A model generated the notes under the pieces. It saw nothing but the letters and a program-made list of their open reading frames with translations. It was not told the DNA's origin and made no database searches. Position numbers and translations under genes: made by a program. This document shows, one piece after another, positions 1 to 6,014 of a stretch of 7,478 bases of DNA. The stretch's first letter is position 1. Every line of letters starts with the position of its first letter. The DNA lies in NCBI GenBank assembly GCA_049509675.1, contig JBEKZQ010000664.1, positions 1 to 7,478 of the forward strand, in the 5' to 3' direction. The stretch comes from JBEKZQ01 sp049509675. GTDB lineage: Bacteria > Planctomycetota > Planctomycetia > Pirellulales > Thermoguttaceae.

Positions 1-1
1 C

Positions 2-133
2 GTTTGGCAAAAACCAACCACGTGGGACGACAAGACGACGCCGATGCAAATCAACCGACTTAGGGAGGTCTCTGATTTCCTGCGGACAAGACTCATTCCC
101 TGCTTAACAAACGAACCGGAAAGTGGAGAGTAA
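2..133 (+). CDS. C-terminal end of an unidentified protein (5' end outside window)
   Basis: An open frame runs from the window edge to a TAA at 131-133, giving 43 residues that end in LTNEPESGE. The ribosome binding site of the next gene (GGAGAG, 125-130) lies in its last codons and the next ATG follows 5 bases after the stop. This is the usual geometry of adjacent genes in one operon and is the main reason to believe the frame is coding. A short internal ATG at 44 would give 29 residues (MQINRLREV...), so a very small separate protein is the alternative. The fragment has a helical, charged middle (INRLREVSDFLRTRL) and no motif I recognise. Function unknown. Confidence 0.4.
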   Translation, partial: VWQKPTTWDDKTTPMQINRLREVSDFLRTRLIPCLTNEPESGE

Positions 134-138
134 CTAGA

Positions 139-408
139 ATGGCGCCGCAGTGTTGTCAAAATCCTTTGGAGTCATTTTCTGTTGAAGACTGGGTAACTGT
201 TGGGCAGGACGGTGTCTTTACGGAGTGCCGGCTCCTGGATTTCACGCTCAAAGAAACCTTCGAGTGTAATTGGTCAAGGCCGGCACAAGGCGAAGCCGTC
301 CAAATCAGCCAAGTGTATGAAGCCGATCAAGACATACTCGCCGGAAGAGTTGAGATGTTCGATTCGCTAAAGGCGATGCTGGCGAGTCTAACGTTTCTTC
401 CCCGCTGA
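139..408 (+). CDS. Unknown 89-residue protein, possible antitoxin of the 139-726 pair
   Basis: I do not recognise this 89-residue protein. ATG at 139 is preceded by GGAGAG (125-130) at 8 bases, a good ribosome binding site, and the frame ends with TGA at 406-408. The protein is acidic and small with two cysteines near the start (QCCQN). A beta-rich-looking middle (DWVTVGQDGVFTECRLLDFTL) is followed by a helical, acidic C-terminal part (EADQDILAGRVEMFDSLKAML). No helix-turn-helix or ribbon-helix-helix pattern is evident, so it is not a classical DNA-binding antitoxin. It sits 15 bases upstream of a RelE/ParE-like toxin gene on the same strand. That position, small size and acidity make a toxin-neutralising role the best guess, but this rests on context only. 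Confidence 0.6.
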   Translation: MAPQCCQNPLESFSVEDWVTVGQDGVFTECRLLDFTLKETFECNWSRPAQGEAVQISQVYEADQDILAGRVEMFDSLKAMLASLTFLPR

Positions 409-423
409 CCGAGGCAGTGAGTC

Positions 424-726
424 GTGAAATACGGCTATACGACACTATTTCACCGCTCGTATGCCAATCTAAAAGACCATGAAAAACAACGGATCAATAG
501 GGCCATTGAAAAGTTTTCCAAACACCCACACCACCCCTTCCCGAAGGGCTTGAGGGTGCATAAACTAGAAGGGGTCTATGGAACGGCTATCGAGCCCGAC
601 GCATCGGTGCCGGCCGTCTGGGAAATGCACGCGAGTCCCGCATTGTTGATTACGTTCCAGTGTACCAAGAGCACGATCATTTTTCGCAATTGCGGGTATC
701 ATAAGGCTGTATTGCAAAGCCCTTAG
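424..726 (+). CDS. RelE/ParE-superfamily toxin-like protein
   Basis: This 100-residue protein has the layout of type II toxin-antitoxin toxins of the RelE/ParE fold. An N-terminal helical hairpin (HRSYANLKDHEKQRINRAIEKFSKHP) is followed by a beta segment with LRVHKLEG, then VWEMHASPALLITF, then a last strand and tail IIFRNCGYHKAVLQSP. The closing G-x-H resembles the G-x-H-D ending seen in this superfamily. Members act as ribosome-dependent mRNA endonucleases or gyrase poisons and are held inactive by a partner. The start is GTG at 424, with GAGG at 411-414 as a weak ribosome binding site; no ATG is better placed. The core strand reads LLITF where many relatives have LRITF, so a usual basic residue may be missing and toxicity cannot be assumed. 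The gene lies 15 bases after its likely partner. Confidence 0.75.
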   Translation: MKYGYTTLFHRSYANLKDHEKQRINRAIEKFSKHPHHPFPKGLRVHKLEGVYGTAIEPDASVPAVWEMHASPALLITFQCTKSTIIFRNCGYHKAVLQSP

Positions 727-735
727 CTCTACTTT

Positions 736-759
736 CGCTAATTCTGCGTGCGATAGGCG
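736..759. repeat. 24-base direct repeat, copy 1 (copy 2 at 5781-5804)
   Basis: This segment matches 5781-5804 at 22 of 24 bases in the same orientation. On the minus strand both copies translate to closely related peptides (VRLSHAELAKVE here, IRLSQAELAELE there), with differences partly at third positions. This suggests remnants of the same coding sequence rather than a random match or an attachment site. The rest of the gap 727-921 holds nothing else I can support: a perfect TATAAT at 844-849 has no -35 partner and no gene behind it. Confidence 0.4.
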
Positions 760-921
760 GACGTGAAATTGTATCTTCTGTCTGACCTTTTCGGGCTTGC
801 TATCCGGCACGCAGCCCCGATTTCGCCCCGCGTCGCGCAACGTTATAATGAGGGCTTGCGGGCCGGTGCAAAGCGTGAAGCTCTATAGCCGCGTGCCGAT
901 CGAGCGCTTGCCTACGCCCTC

Positions 922-1437
922 TCAATTCTCGGTTCGGTCTGGCAGCGCTGCCGAATCTTCCGAACTCGAGGCGTCGTGGTCCGGTTGCTTTGCTCGACGG
1001 CCCAGGAATGACTTCATCTTTCCGACCAAAAGGAATGCCCCCGAAATTAGCAGCCCGGCCAGATAGCCATAGATTGCCCCAGCGAATGCCGCTTCAAACG
1101 CGTCGAACGGAGCGAGCGGACGATTAAGGTACTGCTGCCAAAACACAACCCGATAAGTCACGTATAGACCGACGAAGAAACCGGCTCCTGCAATTATCGA
1201 TGCGTTTCCTCGGCGTTGGCCTTTGAATAGAAACTTCTGCCCGAGCCCCACGGCGGTAAACAGTAGAGCGACCGCGACGAAGACGGCCGGTGGTGCGTCA
1301 GCGGCCCGCAACATGGCGAATAGCACGGCGTACATCGTCGTGATCAGCAGCAGGGTGCCGACGCCGAAGCGAAAGGGAGCGCGGGCCTCGCGCGCATCGG
1401 CCGGGTTGTTCGGCGCGGATACTGGAGGAGTTTTCAT
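922..1437 (-). CDS. Four-helix integral membrane protein of unknown function
   Basis: This 171-residue protein has four clear hydrophobic segments at about residues 24-43, 50-68, 79-97 and 116-139. A polar N-terminus comes before them and a charged, Ser/Asp/Glu-rich tail after residue 145 (DHDASSSEDSA). The first segment is RFGVGTLLLITTMYAVLFAML. It resembles the RFS..TLL..T..AVL opening shared by many otherwise unrelated planctomycete membrane proteins. No catalytic or transport motif is visible, so function is unknown; location in the inner membrane is a safe inference. ATG is at 1435-1437 on the minus strand with only a weak AAGGT element just upstream. TGA is at 922-924. The gene is divergent from the oxidoreductase gene, and the 123-base gap between them must carry promoters for both. 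Confidence 0.8.
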   Translation of the reverse strand: MKTPPVSAPNNPADAREARAPFRFGVGTLLLITTMYAVLFAMLRAADAPPAVFVAVALLFTAVGLGQKFLFKGQRRGNASIIAGAGFFVGLYVTYRVVFWQQYLNRPLAPFDAFEAAFAGAIYGYLAGLLISGAFLLVGKMKSFLGRRAKQPDHDASSSEDSAALPDRTEN

Positions 1438-1464
1438 GGGACCTTGCCACGTTTTCGCGGAATG

Positions 1465-1493
1465 TTGACACGGCCTTTGCCGCCCATGATAAT
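1465..1493 (+). promoter_or_regulatory. Sigma70-type promoter for the oxidoreductase gene
   Basis: TTGACA at 1465-1470, a 17-base spacer, then GATAAT at 1488-1493 (one mismatch to TATAAT). Expected transcription start is near 1500, leaving a leader of about 60 bases before the ATG at 1561. It lies in the divergent intergenic gap. Confidence 0.6.
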
Positions 1494-1560
1494 GGAGCCG
1501 AAATCGGGTCCCTTTCCCACCATACCAAACTCCCGCCTACGCCACCACAAGGAGACTGAC

Positions 1561-2916
1561 ATGAAAGATCGCTGCACGCGCCGCAATTTCCTCAAGACGA
1601 CCGCCGCCGTCACCGGCGTTGCGGCCGGCACACACCTGTTCGGGGCACCCGCCATTTTGGCCGAGCGCTCGCCCAATTCGAAGCTTGGCGTGGCCGTCAT
1701 CGGCTGCGGCGGCATGGGCGGGGGCAACCCGGGCGTCGCCGCCAGCGAGCGGGCGGTGGCCCTGGTCGACGTCGACGACAAAATCATGGCCAAGGCATTG
1801 GAGAACCACAAGAACCTCCCCTCCGGCGTCCGCAAGTACTACGACTATCGCAAGATGTACGACGAGTGCCAAAAGGACCTGGACGTGGTGCTCATCGCCA
1901 CGCCCGACCATCACCACGCCCCGGCGGCGATGCGGGCGATTCGGGCGGGCAAGGCCGTGTTCGTGCAGAAACCCATGGCGCACGACGTGGCCGAGTGCTA
2001 TGCCCTGATGAAGGCCGCCAAGGAGAAGAACGTGCTCACGCAGATGGGCAACCAGGGGCACTACGGCGAGACCATCCGCCTGGTGTGCGAATACATCTGG
2101 GCGGGGGCGATCGGCAAGATTGCCGAGACGCACAGCATTTTCGGCCGCAATTTCGGCGGCAACGGCAAGCGCCCGCCGAGCAAACCGGTGCCCGCCGGCC
2201 TGCACTGGGACGAGTGGATCGGCCCGGGGCGCTTCCGCGAGTACCACGAAGGACTGCACCCGTTCAGTTGGCGCTCGTGGCGGGAGTTCGGCACGGGCAC
2301 CATCGGCGACATGGCCTGCCACAACCTGGACGTGGTCTTCTGGGCCCTCCGCGTGGCCGATGCCAAGCGCTACAGCATCGAGTGCCTGTCGCAGAAACCG
2401 GGCAACGACGAGATGTACCCCACCGACAACGTCATCCGCTGGACCGTCCCCGCCCGCGGCGACATGCCCGAGGTCAAGATCCACGCCTACGACCACGACG
2501 GGATCATGCCGGAGATCATGAAAGACGTTACGGCCAAGTACAAGGTCCGCTTCGGCGAGAGCACCTTGTACGTGGGCAGCCAAGGACTGATGCGGAGCGG
2601 AGGCACGGCGGGCGATTGGCAGTTCATTCCGTACGAGCGCGGCAAGGAGATTCCCAAGCCGCCCAAGGTACTCCCGCGTGCCCACGGCGGGCCGATCGGC
2701 GACCTGCTGCACGTCATGAAAAACGGCGGCACGCCCTGCTCCGACTTCCCCACCTCGGCCGGCCCGCTGGCCTCTTTCGCCCTGAGCGGCCACATCGCCA
2801 TGCTCTCGGGCGTGGGCAAGAAGGTCGAGTGGGATGTCGAGAAAATGACCTGTACCAACCTGCCCGAGGCCAATCAGTACGCCCATCGCGAGTATCGCGC
2901 CGGCTGGGAACTGTGA
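1561..2916 (+). CDS. Tat-exported Gfo/Idh/MocA-family NAD(P)-dependent oxidoreductase
   Basis: This 451-residue protein belongs to the Gfo/Idh/MocA dehydrogenase family, whose members oxidise or reduce sugars, inositols and related compounds with NAD(P). The N-terminus CTRRNFLKTTAAV (twin arginines 7-8) plus a hydrophobic stretch ending near residue 34 is a Tat signal, so it probably works outside the cytoplasm with cofactor bound before export. The Rossmann domain has GCGGMG at residues 48-53, then LIATPDHHHAPAA and VFVQKPMAHD. The family's EKP motif is QKP here (136-138, catalytic Lys137). The C-terminal domain carries D250-MACHNLD with H254, the expected active-site Asp/His region, and dinucleotide- and substrate-side loops of normal size. 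AAGGAG (1549-1554) lies 6 bases before ATG 1561, which fixes the start; upstream in-frame codons are excluded by the promoter and this site. Substrate cannot be read from sequence. Codon third positions are strongly G/C. Confidence 0.93.
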   Translation: MKDRCTRRNFLKTTAAVTGVAAGTHLFGAPAILAERSPNSKLGVAVIGCGGMGGGNPGVAASERAVALVDVDDKIMAKALENHKNLPSGVRKYYDYRKMYDECQKDLDVVLIATPDHHHAPAAMRAIRAGKAVFVQKPMAHDVAECYALMKAAKEKNVLTQMGNQGHYGETIRLVCEYIWAGAIGKIAETHSIFGRNFGGNGKRPPSKPVPAGLHWDEWIGPGRFREYHEGLHPFSWRSWREFGTGTIGDMACHNLDVVFWALRVADAKRYSIECLSQKPGNDEMYPTDNVIRWTVPARGDMPEVKIHAYDHDGIMPEIMKDVTAKYKVRFGESTLYVGSQGLMRSGGTAGDWQFIPYERGKEIPKPPKVLPRAHGGPIGDLLHVMKNGGTPCSDFPTSAGPLASFALSGHIAMLSGVGKKVEWDVEKMTCTNLPEANQYAHREYRAGWEL

Positions 2917-2936
2917 AGGGTGAAACAACCCGAGCA

Positions 2937-2959
2937 TGGGCAAGATCAGGGTTTGCCCA
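2937..2959. other. Small stem-loop between convergent genes (possible weak terminator)
   Basis: TGGGCAA (2937-2943) pairs perfectly with TTGCCCA (2953-2959) around a 9-base loop, in the 52-base gap between the two convergent stop codons. There is no run of T on either strand, so it is not a standard intrinsic terminator. It may only help transcription stop or protect 3' ends. Confidence 0.25.
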
Positions 2960-2968
2960 AGCAACTTG

Positions 2969-4171
2969 CTAATTATGGTGCTTCCGAAGTTTGGCCCTGG
3001 GCTTCTTCGGCTTCTGAAGCGCTCTCTTGCGATTGCGCATGTCCCAACAGAAGCCGAGGGCGGCGAGGCGGCGAACCCTGTCCTTCGCCAGCGTGCCATG
3101 CCTCTTTTGCCGTCGCATGCGCAACACCCAACCGCCCAGTGTCGGGTTCAGCGGGAATCTCACGGGCACGTTGCAATGCCCGTGTTTCTTCTTGAATGCC
3201 TCCAGCTCCCTGCAGCGTTTTTCCCAGGCACGCTGAGGACCGATGTTCCAAATGAAGCCGATCTGGTCAAGCTCTTGAATTTGGGCCTTCGTCAGCAGAT
3301 GTCGTTTCTTGGCAGCACGCATTCTTTCCACCCAAGACGCCAGACTGCGATTCTTCGGCCACTTGCTGGGAACACGACAGTCGCCATACCGTTTCCGGTA
3401 GGCCAACAAGGCGGAGAACATTTCCTGCCGACCCTGCTTCCTGGGCTCCCAAACAAACCCCAGCCGATCGAGTTGCCGGACACGTCGCGGGTCGAGCCGC
3501 CCTTGCTTCTTGCTCTTCCGCACATCTTCCAGCCACTTCTTAAGGTCCGGGTCCAAACCTCCGCGGGCGACGATGAAATCGCAGTGCCCATGCCGTTTCT
3601 TGAAAGCCGTGAGGATGGCCACAAATTCATCCAAGTCCCGGCGATGGAATCGGCGGTGCAGCAAAGACCAACAGAATCCCAGTTCATTCAGTCGGCGGAT
3701 CGTCTTCCTGTCGAGTTCGCCCTTGCTCTTCGATGCGCGGAGGCGGTCCACCCAGTAGGCAAGCGGCTGGTTCGGCGGGTAGCTCCTCGGCACGTTGCAA
3801 TGCTTGTGTTTCTTCTTGAATGCCTCTAGCTCCCGGAAGCGTTTTTCCCAGGCAAGCTGAGGATCGATGCTCCAAGTGAAGCCGATTCGGTCAAGCTCTT
3901 GGATTTTGGCCTCCGTCAGCCGGTTTCGTTTCTTGGCAGTACGCATTCTTGTCACCCAAGACCCCAGCCAGCGATTCTCGGGCCACGCGAAGGGAACACA
4001 ACAATCGCCATGTTCTTTCCGGTACTCCAACAAGGCCGCAAGACCTTCGTGCCAAGGGCGCAGCCTGGGATGCTGGTCCGGTTGCCCGGTATGCTGATGG
4101 GCGAGTCGCCCTTGTGTCTGGTTCTTTCGCACAGCCATGCCTTTCCGTTTCGACGGGACCGTAGGGTGCAT
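2969..4171 (-). CDS. Stand-alone protein of five helicase-associated (HA) domain repeats
   Basis: About 400 residues, very basic, made almost entirely of five tandem HA-domain units (the repeat found behind some superfamily 2 helicases, thought to bind nucleic acid). Each unit has the pattern (L/F)xAYRKxHGxCxVP..W..N..L..WV..(M/L)R..KK...L....I..L..(I/L)GF.W. Counting from the TTG at 4174, they lie near residues 41-101, 109-169, 180-242, 250-309 and 317-377. Units 4-5 are copies of units 1-2 shifted by exactly 208 residues. Unit 3 has lost the CxVP signature (CDFIV). No Walker A, DEAD or other helicase motif is present. A basic tail ends KPRAKLRKHHN. Start choice is uncertain: ATG 4171 (used here), TTG 4174, or ATG 4138; none has a convincing ribosome binding site. 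TAG is at 2969-2971. A DNA- or RNA-binding role is inference; partners are unknown. Confidence 0.82.
   Translation of the reverse strand: MHPTVPSKRKGMAVRKNQTQGRLAHQHTGQPDQHPRLRPWHEGLAALLEYRKEHGDCCVPFAWPENRWLGSWVTRMRTAKKRNRLTEAKIQELDRIGFTWSIDPQLAWEKRFRELEAFKKKHKHCNVPRSYPPNQPLAYWVDRLRASKSKGELDRKTIRRLNELGFCWSLLHRRFHRRDLDEFVAILTAFKKRHGHCDFIVARGGLDPDLKKWLEDVRKSKKQGRLDPRRVRQLDRLGFVWEPRKQGRQEMFSALLAYRKRYGDCRVPSKWPKNRSLASWVERMRAAKKRHLLTKAQIQELDQIGFIWNIGPQRAWEKRCRELEAFKKKHGHCNVPVRFPLNPTLGGWVLRMRRQKRHGTLAKDRVRRLAALGFCWDMRNRKRALQKPKKPRAKLRKHHN
3165..3412. repeat. Intragenic direct repeat, copy A (encodes HA units 5 to 4)
   Basis: This 248-base segment aligns without gaps to 3789-4036, exactly 624 bases away, with long identical blocks such as GCGTTTTTCCCAGGCA and TGTTTCTTCTTGAATGCCTC. 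By eye most positions agree. The lack of indels and the multiple-of-three spacing show a coding duplication inside the HA-repeat gene. Confidence 0.8.
3789..4036. repeat. Intragenic direct repeat, copy B (encodes HA units 2 to 1)
   Basis: Partner of the 3165-3412 segment in the same orientation, 624 bases (208 codons) apart. It encodes the first two HA units of the protein. Flanking unit 3 is much more diverged, so the duplication involved a two-unit block rather than single units. Confidence 0.8.
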
Positions 4172-4226
4172 CAATATATTATGTACGCATCCCGACCAAG
4201 TGCCACCTTTCTTTCCCAGAAAAATT

Positions 4227-4424
4227 GCCAGAACTGAACCAACTCTTTAGGGGGGAATTCGCTGGCGGGCACCGGGAGAACTGCAAAGTCTGGGGTCTGG
4301 TCCATTTTTCGGCTCGCAGGCGTCGCGATGGCCTCTACTCGCTGCCCGAAAACATGGACCTGACCCCCTTCGCCGGGAACTTCGCAGTTCTCCTGCGGGT
4401 GCGGGTAGTGGTACAGTTTGGCGC
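4227..4424. repeat. Long imperfect inverted repeat, REP/MITE-like hairpin
   Basis: The 463 bases between the HA gene and the second toxin gene (4175-4637) contain one clear structure. The best-paired arms are about 4262-4312 and 4346-4405. GAGAACTGC (4276-4284) faces GCAGTTCTC (4384-4392), and GGGGTCTGGTCCATTTTTCGG-like sequence (4292-4312) faces CCGAAAACATGGACCTGACC (4346-4365). Weaker pairing extends outward (CCAGAACTGAACCA against the complement of TGGTACAGTTTGG) to about 4227 and 4424. The 33-base centre can also form a short AGGC/GCCT stem. The GGTCAGGTCCA core resembles palindromic REP-type repeats that spread with REP-associated tyrosine transposases; that link is inference. No transposase is present in the window. 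No gene is supported in 4175-4637, although both strands stay open through parts of it. Confidence 0.6.
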
Positions 4425-4556
4425 TGGTGACATAAAAGTATTTTACTTTCTCTAATAAACTCGGATCATAGGTTCCTGGTACTACGCACAACGTGTTAGG
4501 GCTAGATGTTTCTTTGGTTGTTTCCTGAAATATCCGGAAAAGCACTAGTCTTGGTA

Positions 4557-4585
4557 TTGCAACCCATGCCGTTTTGGAATATATT
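4557..4585 (+). promoter_or_regulatory. Candidate promoter for the second toxin-antitoxin pair
   Basis: TTGCAA (4557-4562), a 17-base spacer and TATATT (4580-4585) would start transcription near 4592, about 46 bases before the toxin ATG. This fits better than the stronger-looking TTGACA/GATAAT pair at 4607-4634, which would start inside the gene and overlaps its ribosome binding site. Confidence 0.4.
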
Positions 4586-4637
4586 GGCCTGCGGCAGACA
4601 TTGCGCTTGACAAGATATTCCGGAGAGAGATAATCAA

Positions 4638-4998
4638 ATGTGGAAACTTCAGGCTGAAGCTGAGTACGAGAAGAGAGTCAGAAGGTGGCCGAAGAAGTAC
4701 CAACGGGAGTTCATTGCGGCGCATGACAATCTTGACACCTACCTAACGGCACTTAATTGCGGTGCAAAAGTTGAGCAGATCAAGTTTGGATTCATGCATT
4801 CTGAACCGCGCGGCGTAGTAGCAATAGACCAAAAGGGTGGGGGGGGTTGGTCTAAAACAAACGCGGTTGTACACGTATCCAAATAGGGTACGGGAGGTTC
4901 TTCATCTTATTACGATTGGTGACAAGAGCACCCAGAAAATCGACATTCAGTACGCTTGCGAATTTGTGGACGGACTTATTGAACCTCAAAAGAATTAG
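4638..4998 (+). pseudogene. RelE/HigB-like toxin, reading frame interrupted at a G8 run
   Basis: ATG 4638 follows GGAGAG (4622-4627) and opens a protein starting MWKLQAEAEYEKRVRRWPKK, with an early Tyr/Arg/Lys-rich helix, a beta segment (QIKFGFMHSEPRGVVAIDQKG) and an expected RelE-type core. As read, the frame runs to TAG 4884-4886 (82 residues), but after the G run at 4839-4846 it turns into an unlikely tail (WSKTNAVVHVSK). The +1 frame from 4849 gives GLKQTRLYTYPN, HLITIGDKSTQKIDI and a stop TAG at 4996-4998, 7 bases before the antitoxin ATG. That is the sort of C-terminus expected of this toxin family. Removing one G restores 119 residues. The state may be a sequencing error, a true loss of function, slipped-strand phase variation or ribosomal frameshifting; the sequence alone cannot tell. 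The intact product would probably be an mRNA-cleaving toxin. Confidence 0.75.
4839..4846 (+). repeat. Homopolymer run of eight G at the toxin frameshift
   Basis: Eight consecutive G after GGGT. Seven G (or ten) would join the two halves of the toxin into one frame. Runs of this length are prone to slippage in replication and to miscounting in sequencing. Confidence 0.9.
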
Positions 4999-5005
4999 AA
5001 TACCA

Positions 5006-5599
5006 ATGTCTAAGAAAGAGCACTATACGAGCGTGGCAGAACTCGTCCAAGAGATGTCGCCTGATGAGGAACTTCGGGCGGCGTTGGAAGAGCGTCTTGC
5101 GCGTCGGAAGCTCGTAAAATGTCTCCTGGCAACTCGCGCAGTTAAGGGGCTTTCTCAGCACGATGTTGCCCAAAAACTCCACTGCACGCAGAGTCGTGTG
5201 TCAAAGCTCGAAGGCTTCACCGACGACGATATGCGGGTCGGAGATCTGCGCAGGTACGCAAACGCCGTTGGCTGCAATTTCGTTGCTGGATTGGTGCCGA
5301 GAGACATGAAGCCCACGGACAAGGTCAAGTGCCATGTGTTTACGATCAAGAAGCACATGGATGATCTCGCCCGATTAGCACGATCCGATAGCGCGATCGC
5401 CGAAGGGGTAGGTCGCTTCTTTTACGAGTTGTTCATCAATTTTTCACGACTCATTGGGGATTCGGCAAGACTTCTTCCCAACCGCCCGGATGAGTCCCCG
5501 TATTTCAGTATGCAGCTCGACGTGGACTGCAAACAACAGCCCAATAGACCGAAACCATGTTGCCTTGAAGCTGACTGCCTTTCCCAGGCCACTCCCTAA
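5006..5599 (+). CDS. Xre-type helix-turn-helix antitoxin/repressor with long C-terminal extension
   Basis: This 197-residue protein contains a Cro/C1-type HTH at about residues 38-95. TRAVKGLSQHDVAQKLHCTQ gives helix 2-turn-helix 3 with SRVSKLE following, then DLRRYANAVGCNF. It ends in a C-terminal part (about 105-197) not needed for the HTH, with helical text (MDDLARLARSDSAIAEGVGRFFYELFINF) and a Cys-rich tail (CKQQPNRPKPCCLEADC). It follows the broken RelE/HigB-like toxin by 7 bases, in the toxin-first order typical of HigBA. The likely job is to bind and neutralise the toxin and repress the shared promoter. The start is ATG 5006, after the toxin stop; an in-frame upstream extension to 4916 would overlap the toxin's C-terminal frame and is rejected. 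There is no strong ribosome binding site, so translation may be coupled to the toxin. The extension may be a second partner-binding domain. Confidence 0.85.
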   Translation: MSKKEHYTSVAELVQEMSPDEELRAALEERLARRKLVKCLLATRAVKGLSQHDVAQKLHCTQSRVSKLEGFTDDDMRVGDLRRYANAVGCNFVAGLVPRDMKPTDKVKCHVFTIKKHMDDLARLARSDSAIAEGVGRFFYELFINFSRLIGDSARLLPNRPDESPYFSMQLDVDCKQQPNRPKPCCLEADCLSQATP

Positions 5600-5985
5600 T
5601 CAGGAGAGCGGCCCGCGTCTTGGAGGTGCAGCAGCCTTATGGCCGGCCGGGAGGGGTTCGCGTCTTTGCGGTCGGGATCGTAACCTCCCCTCTCTCCGCT
5701 AAGCCTTCCGTTTGGCAGCCTTTGGCAGGATATCGCGCGCCCAGGCCCAGGTTTTTCCCCCCTGCAGCACGCTCCAGTTCCGCTAATTCTGCCTGCGATA
5801 GACGAATAGCCTGATGAGCTTTGAGCAGCTTTTGGACGCGGTTATAGGCAGTGGGTATGCTGCAGAATAGCGCCAAGGCATATATACCCTGGTGGTGATA
5901 CCTCTTGTATCCGGAATGGTGTATCTTCACGCCTGGATACGGCGGCGCAACAGCCGGCGACGTGTCGATAAACGTTGGACGGGTA
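5600..5985. other. Intergenic stretch with no supported gene
   Basis: Between the antitoxin stop and the promoter at 5986 I see no convincing gene. It has a GC-rich stem (GGGAGG 5649-5654 with CCTCCC 5684-5689) lacking a T run. A small inverted repeat, GTATCC 5907-5912 with GGATAC 5935-5940, lies upstream of the ATPase promoter and could be an operator. The minus strand is open at about 5637-6044 (IRLSQAELAELERA and a helical YNRVQKLLKAH), possibly a decayed gene, without a ribosome binding site or a recognisable family. Confidence 0.5.
5781..5804. repeat. 24-base direct repeat, copy 2 (copy 1 at 736-759)
   Basis: This segment agrees with 736-759 at 22 of 24 bases. Here it sits in a longer minus-strand open stretch reading KAHQAIRLSQAELAELERAA. 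The two copies may be remnants of related genes. Confidence 0.4.
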
Positions 5986-6014
5986 TTGACAATACTTCTC
6001 GCGCGGTGTATAAA
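5986..6014 (+). promoter_or_regulatory. Near-consensus sigma70-type promoter for the AAA ATPase gene
   Basis: TTGACA (5986-5991), exactly 17 bases, then TATAAA (6009-6014). Expected transcription start is near 6021, giving a leader of about 48 bases and excluding an upstream in-frame start at 5892 for the ATPase. Confidence 0.75.

Noticed and set aside
844..849. Perfect TATAAT
   Set aside because: No -35 element at 16-18 bases and no gene downstream on the plus strand.
1537..3099. 520-codon open frame on the minus strand
   Set aside because: It is the mirror of the GC-rich oxidoreductase gene, which has family motifs, a promoter and a ribosome binding site. The minus frame is low-complexity Ala/Val/Arg/Gly/His text.
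2936..3829. 297-codon open frame on the plus strand
   Set aside because: It is antisense to the HA-repeat gene, whose minus frame shows five conserved repeats. The plus frame has no family pattern.
4171..4545. 124-codon minus-strand frame across the inverted repeat
   Set aside because: The sequence is explained by the hairpin, is read through both arms, and resembles no protein family.
4607..4634. TTGACA with 16-base spacer and GATAAT just before the toxin gene
   Set aside because: The start of transcription would fall inside the toxin gene, and the element overlaps the ribosome binding site. The upstream TTGCAA/TATATT pair fits better.
4916..5005. N-terminal extension of the HTH protein
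   Set aside because: It overlaps the C-terminal coding frame of the toxin. ATG 5006 gives a normal Xre-type start.
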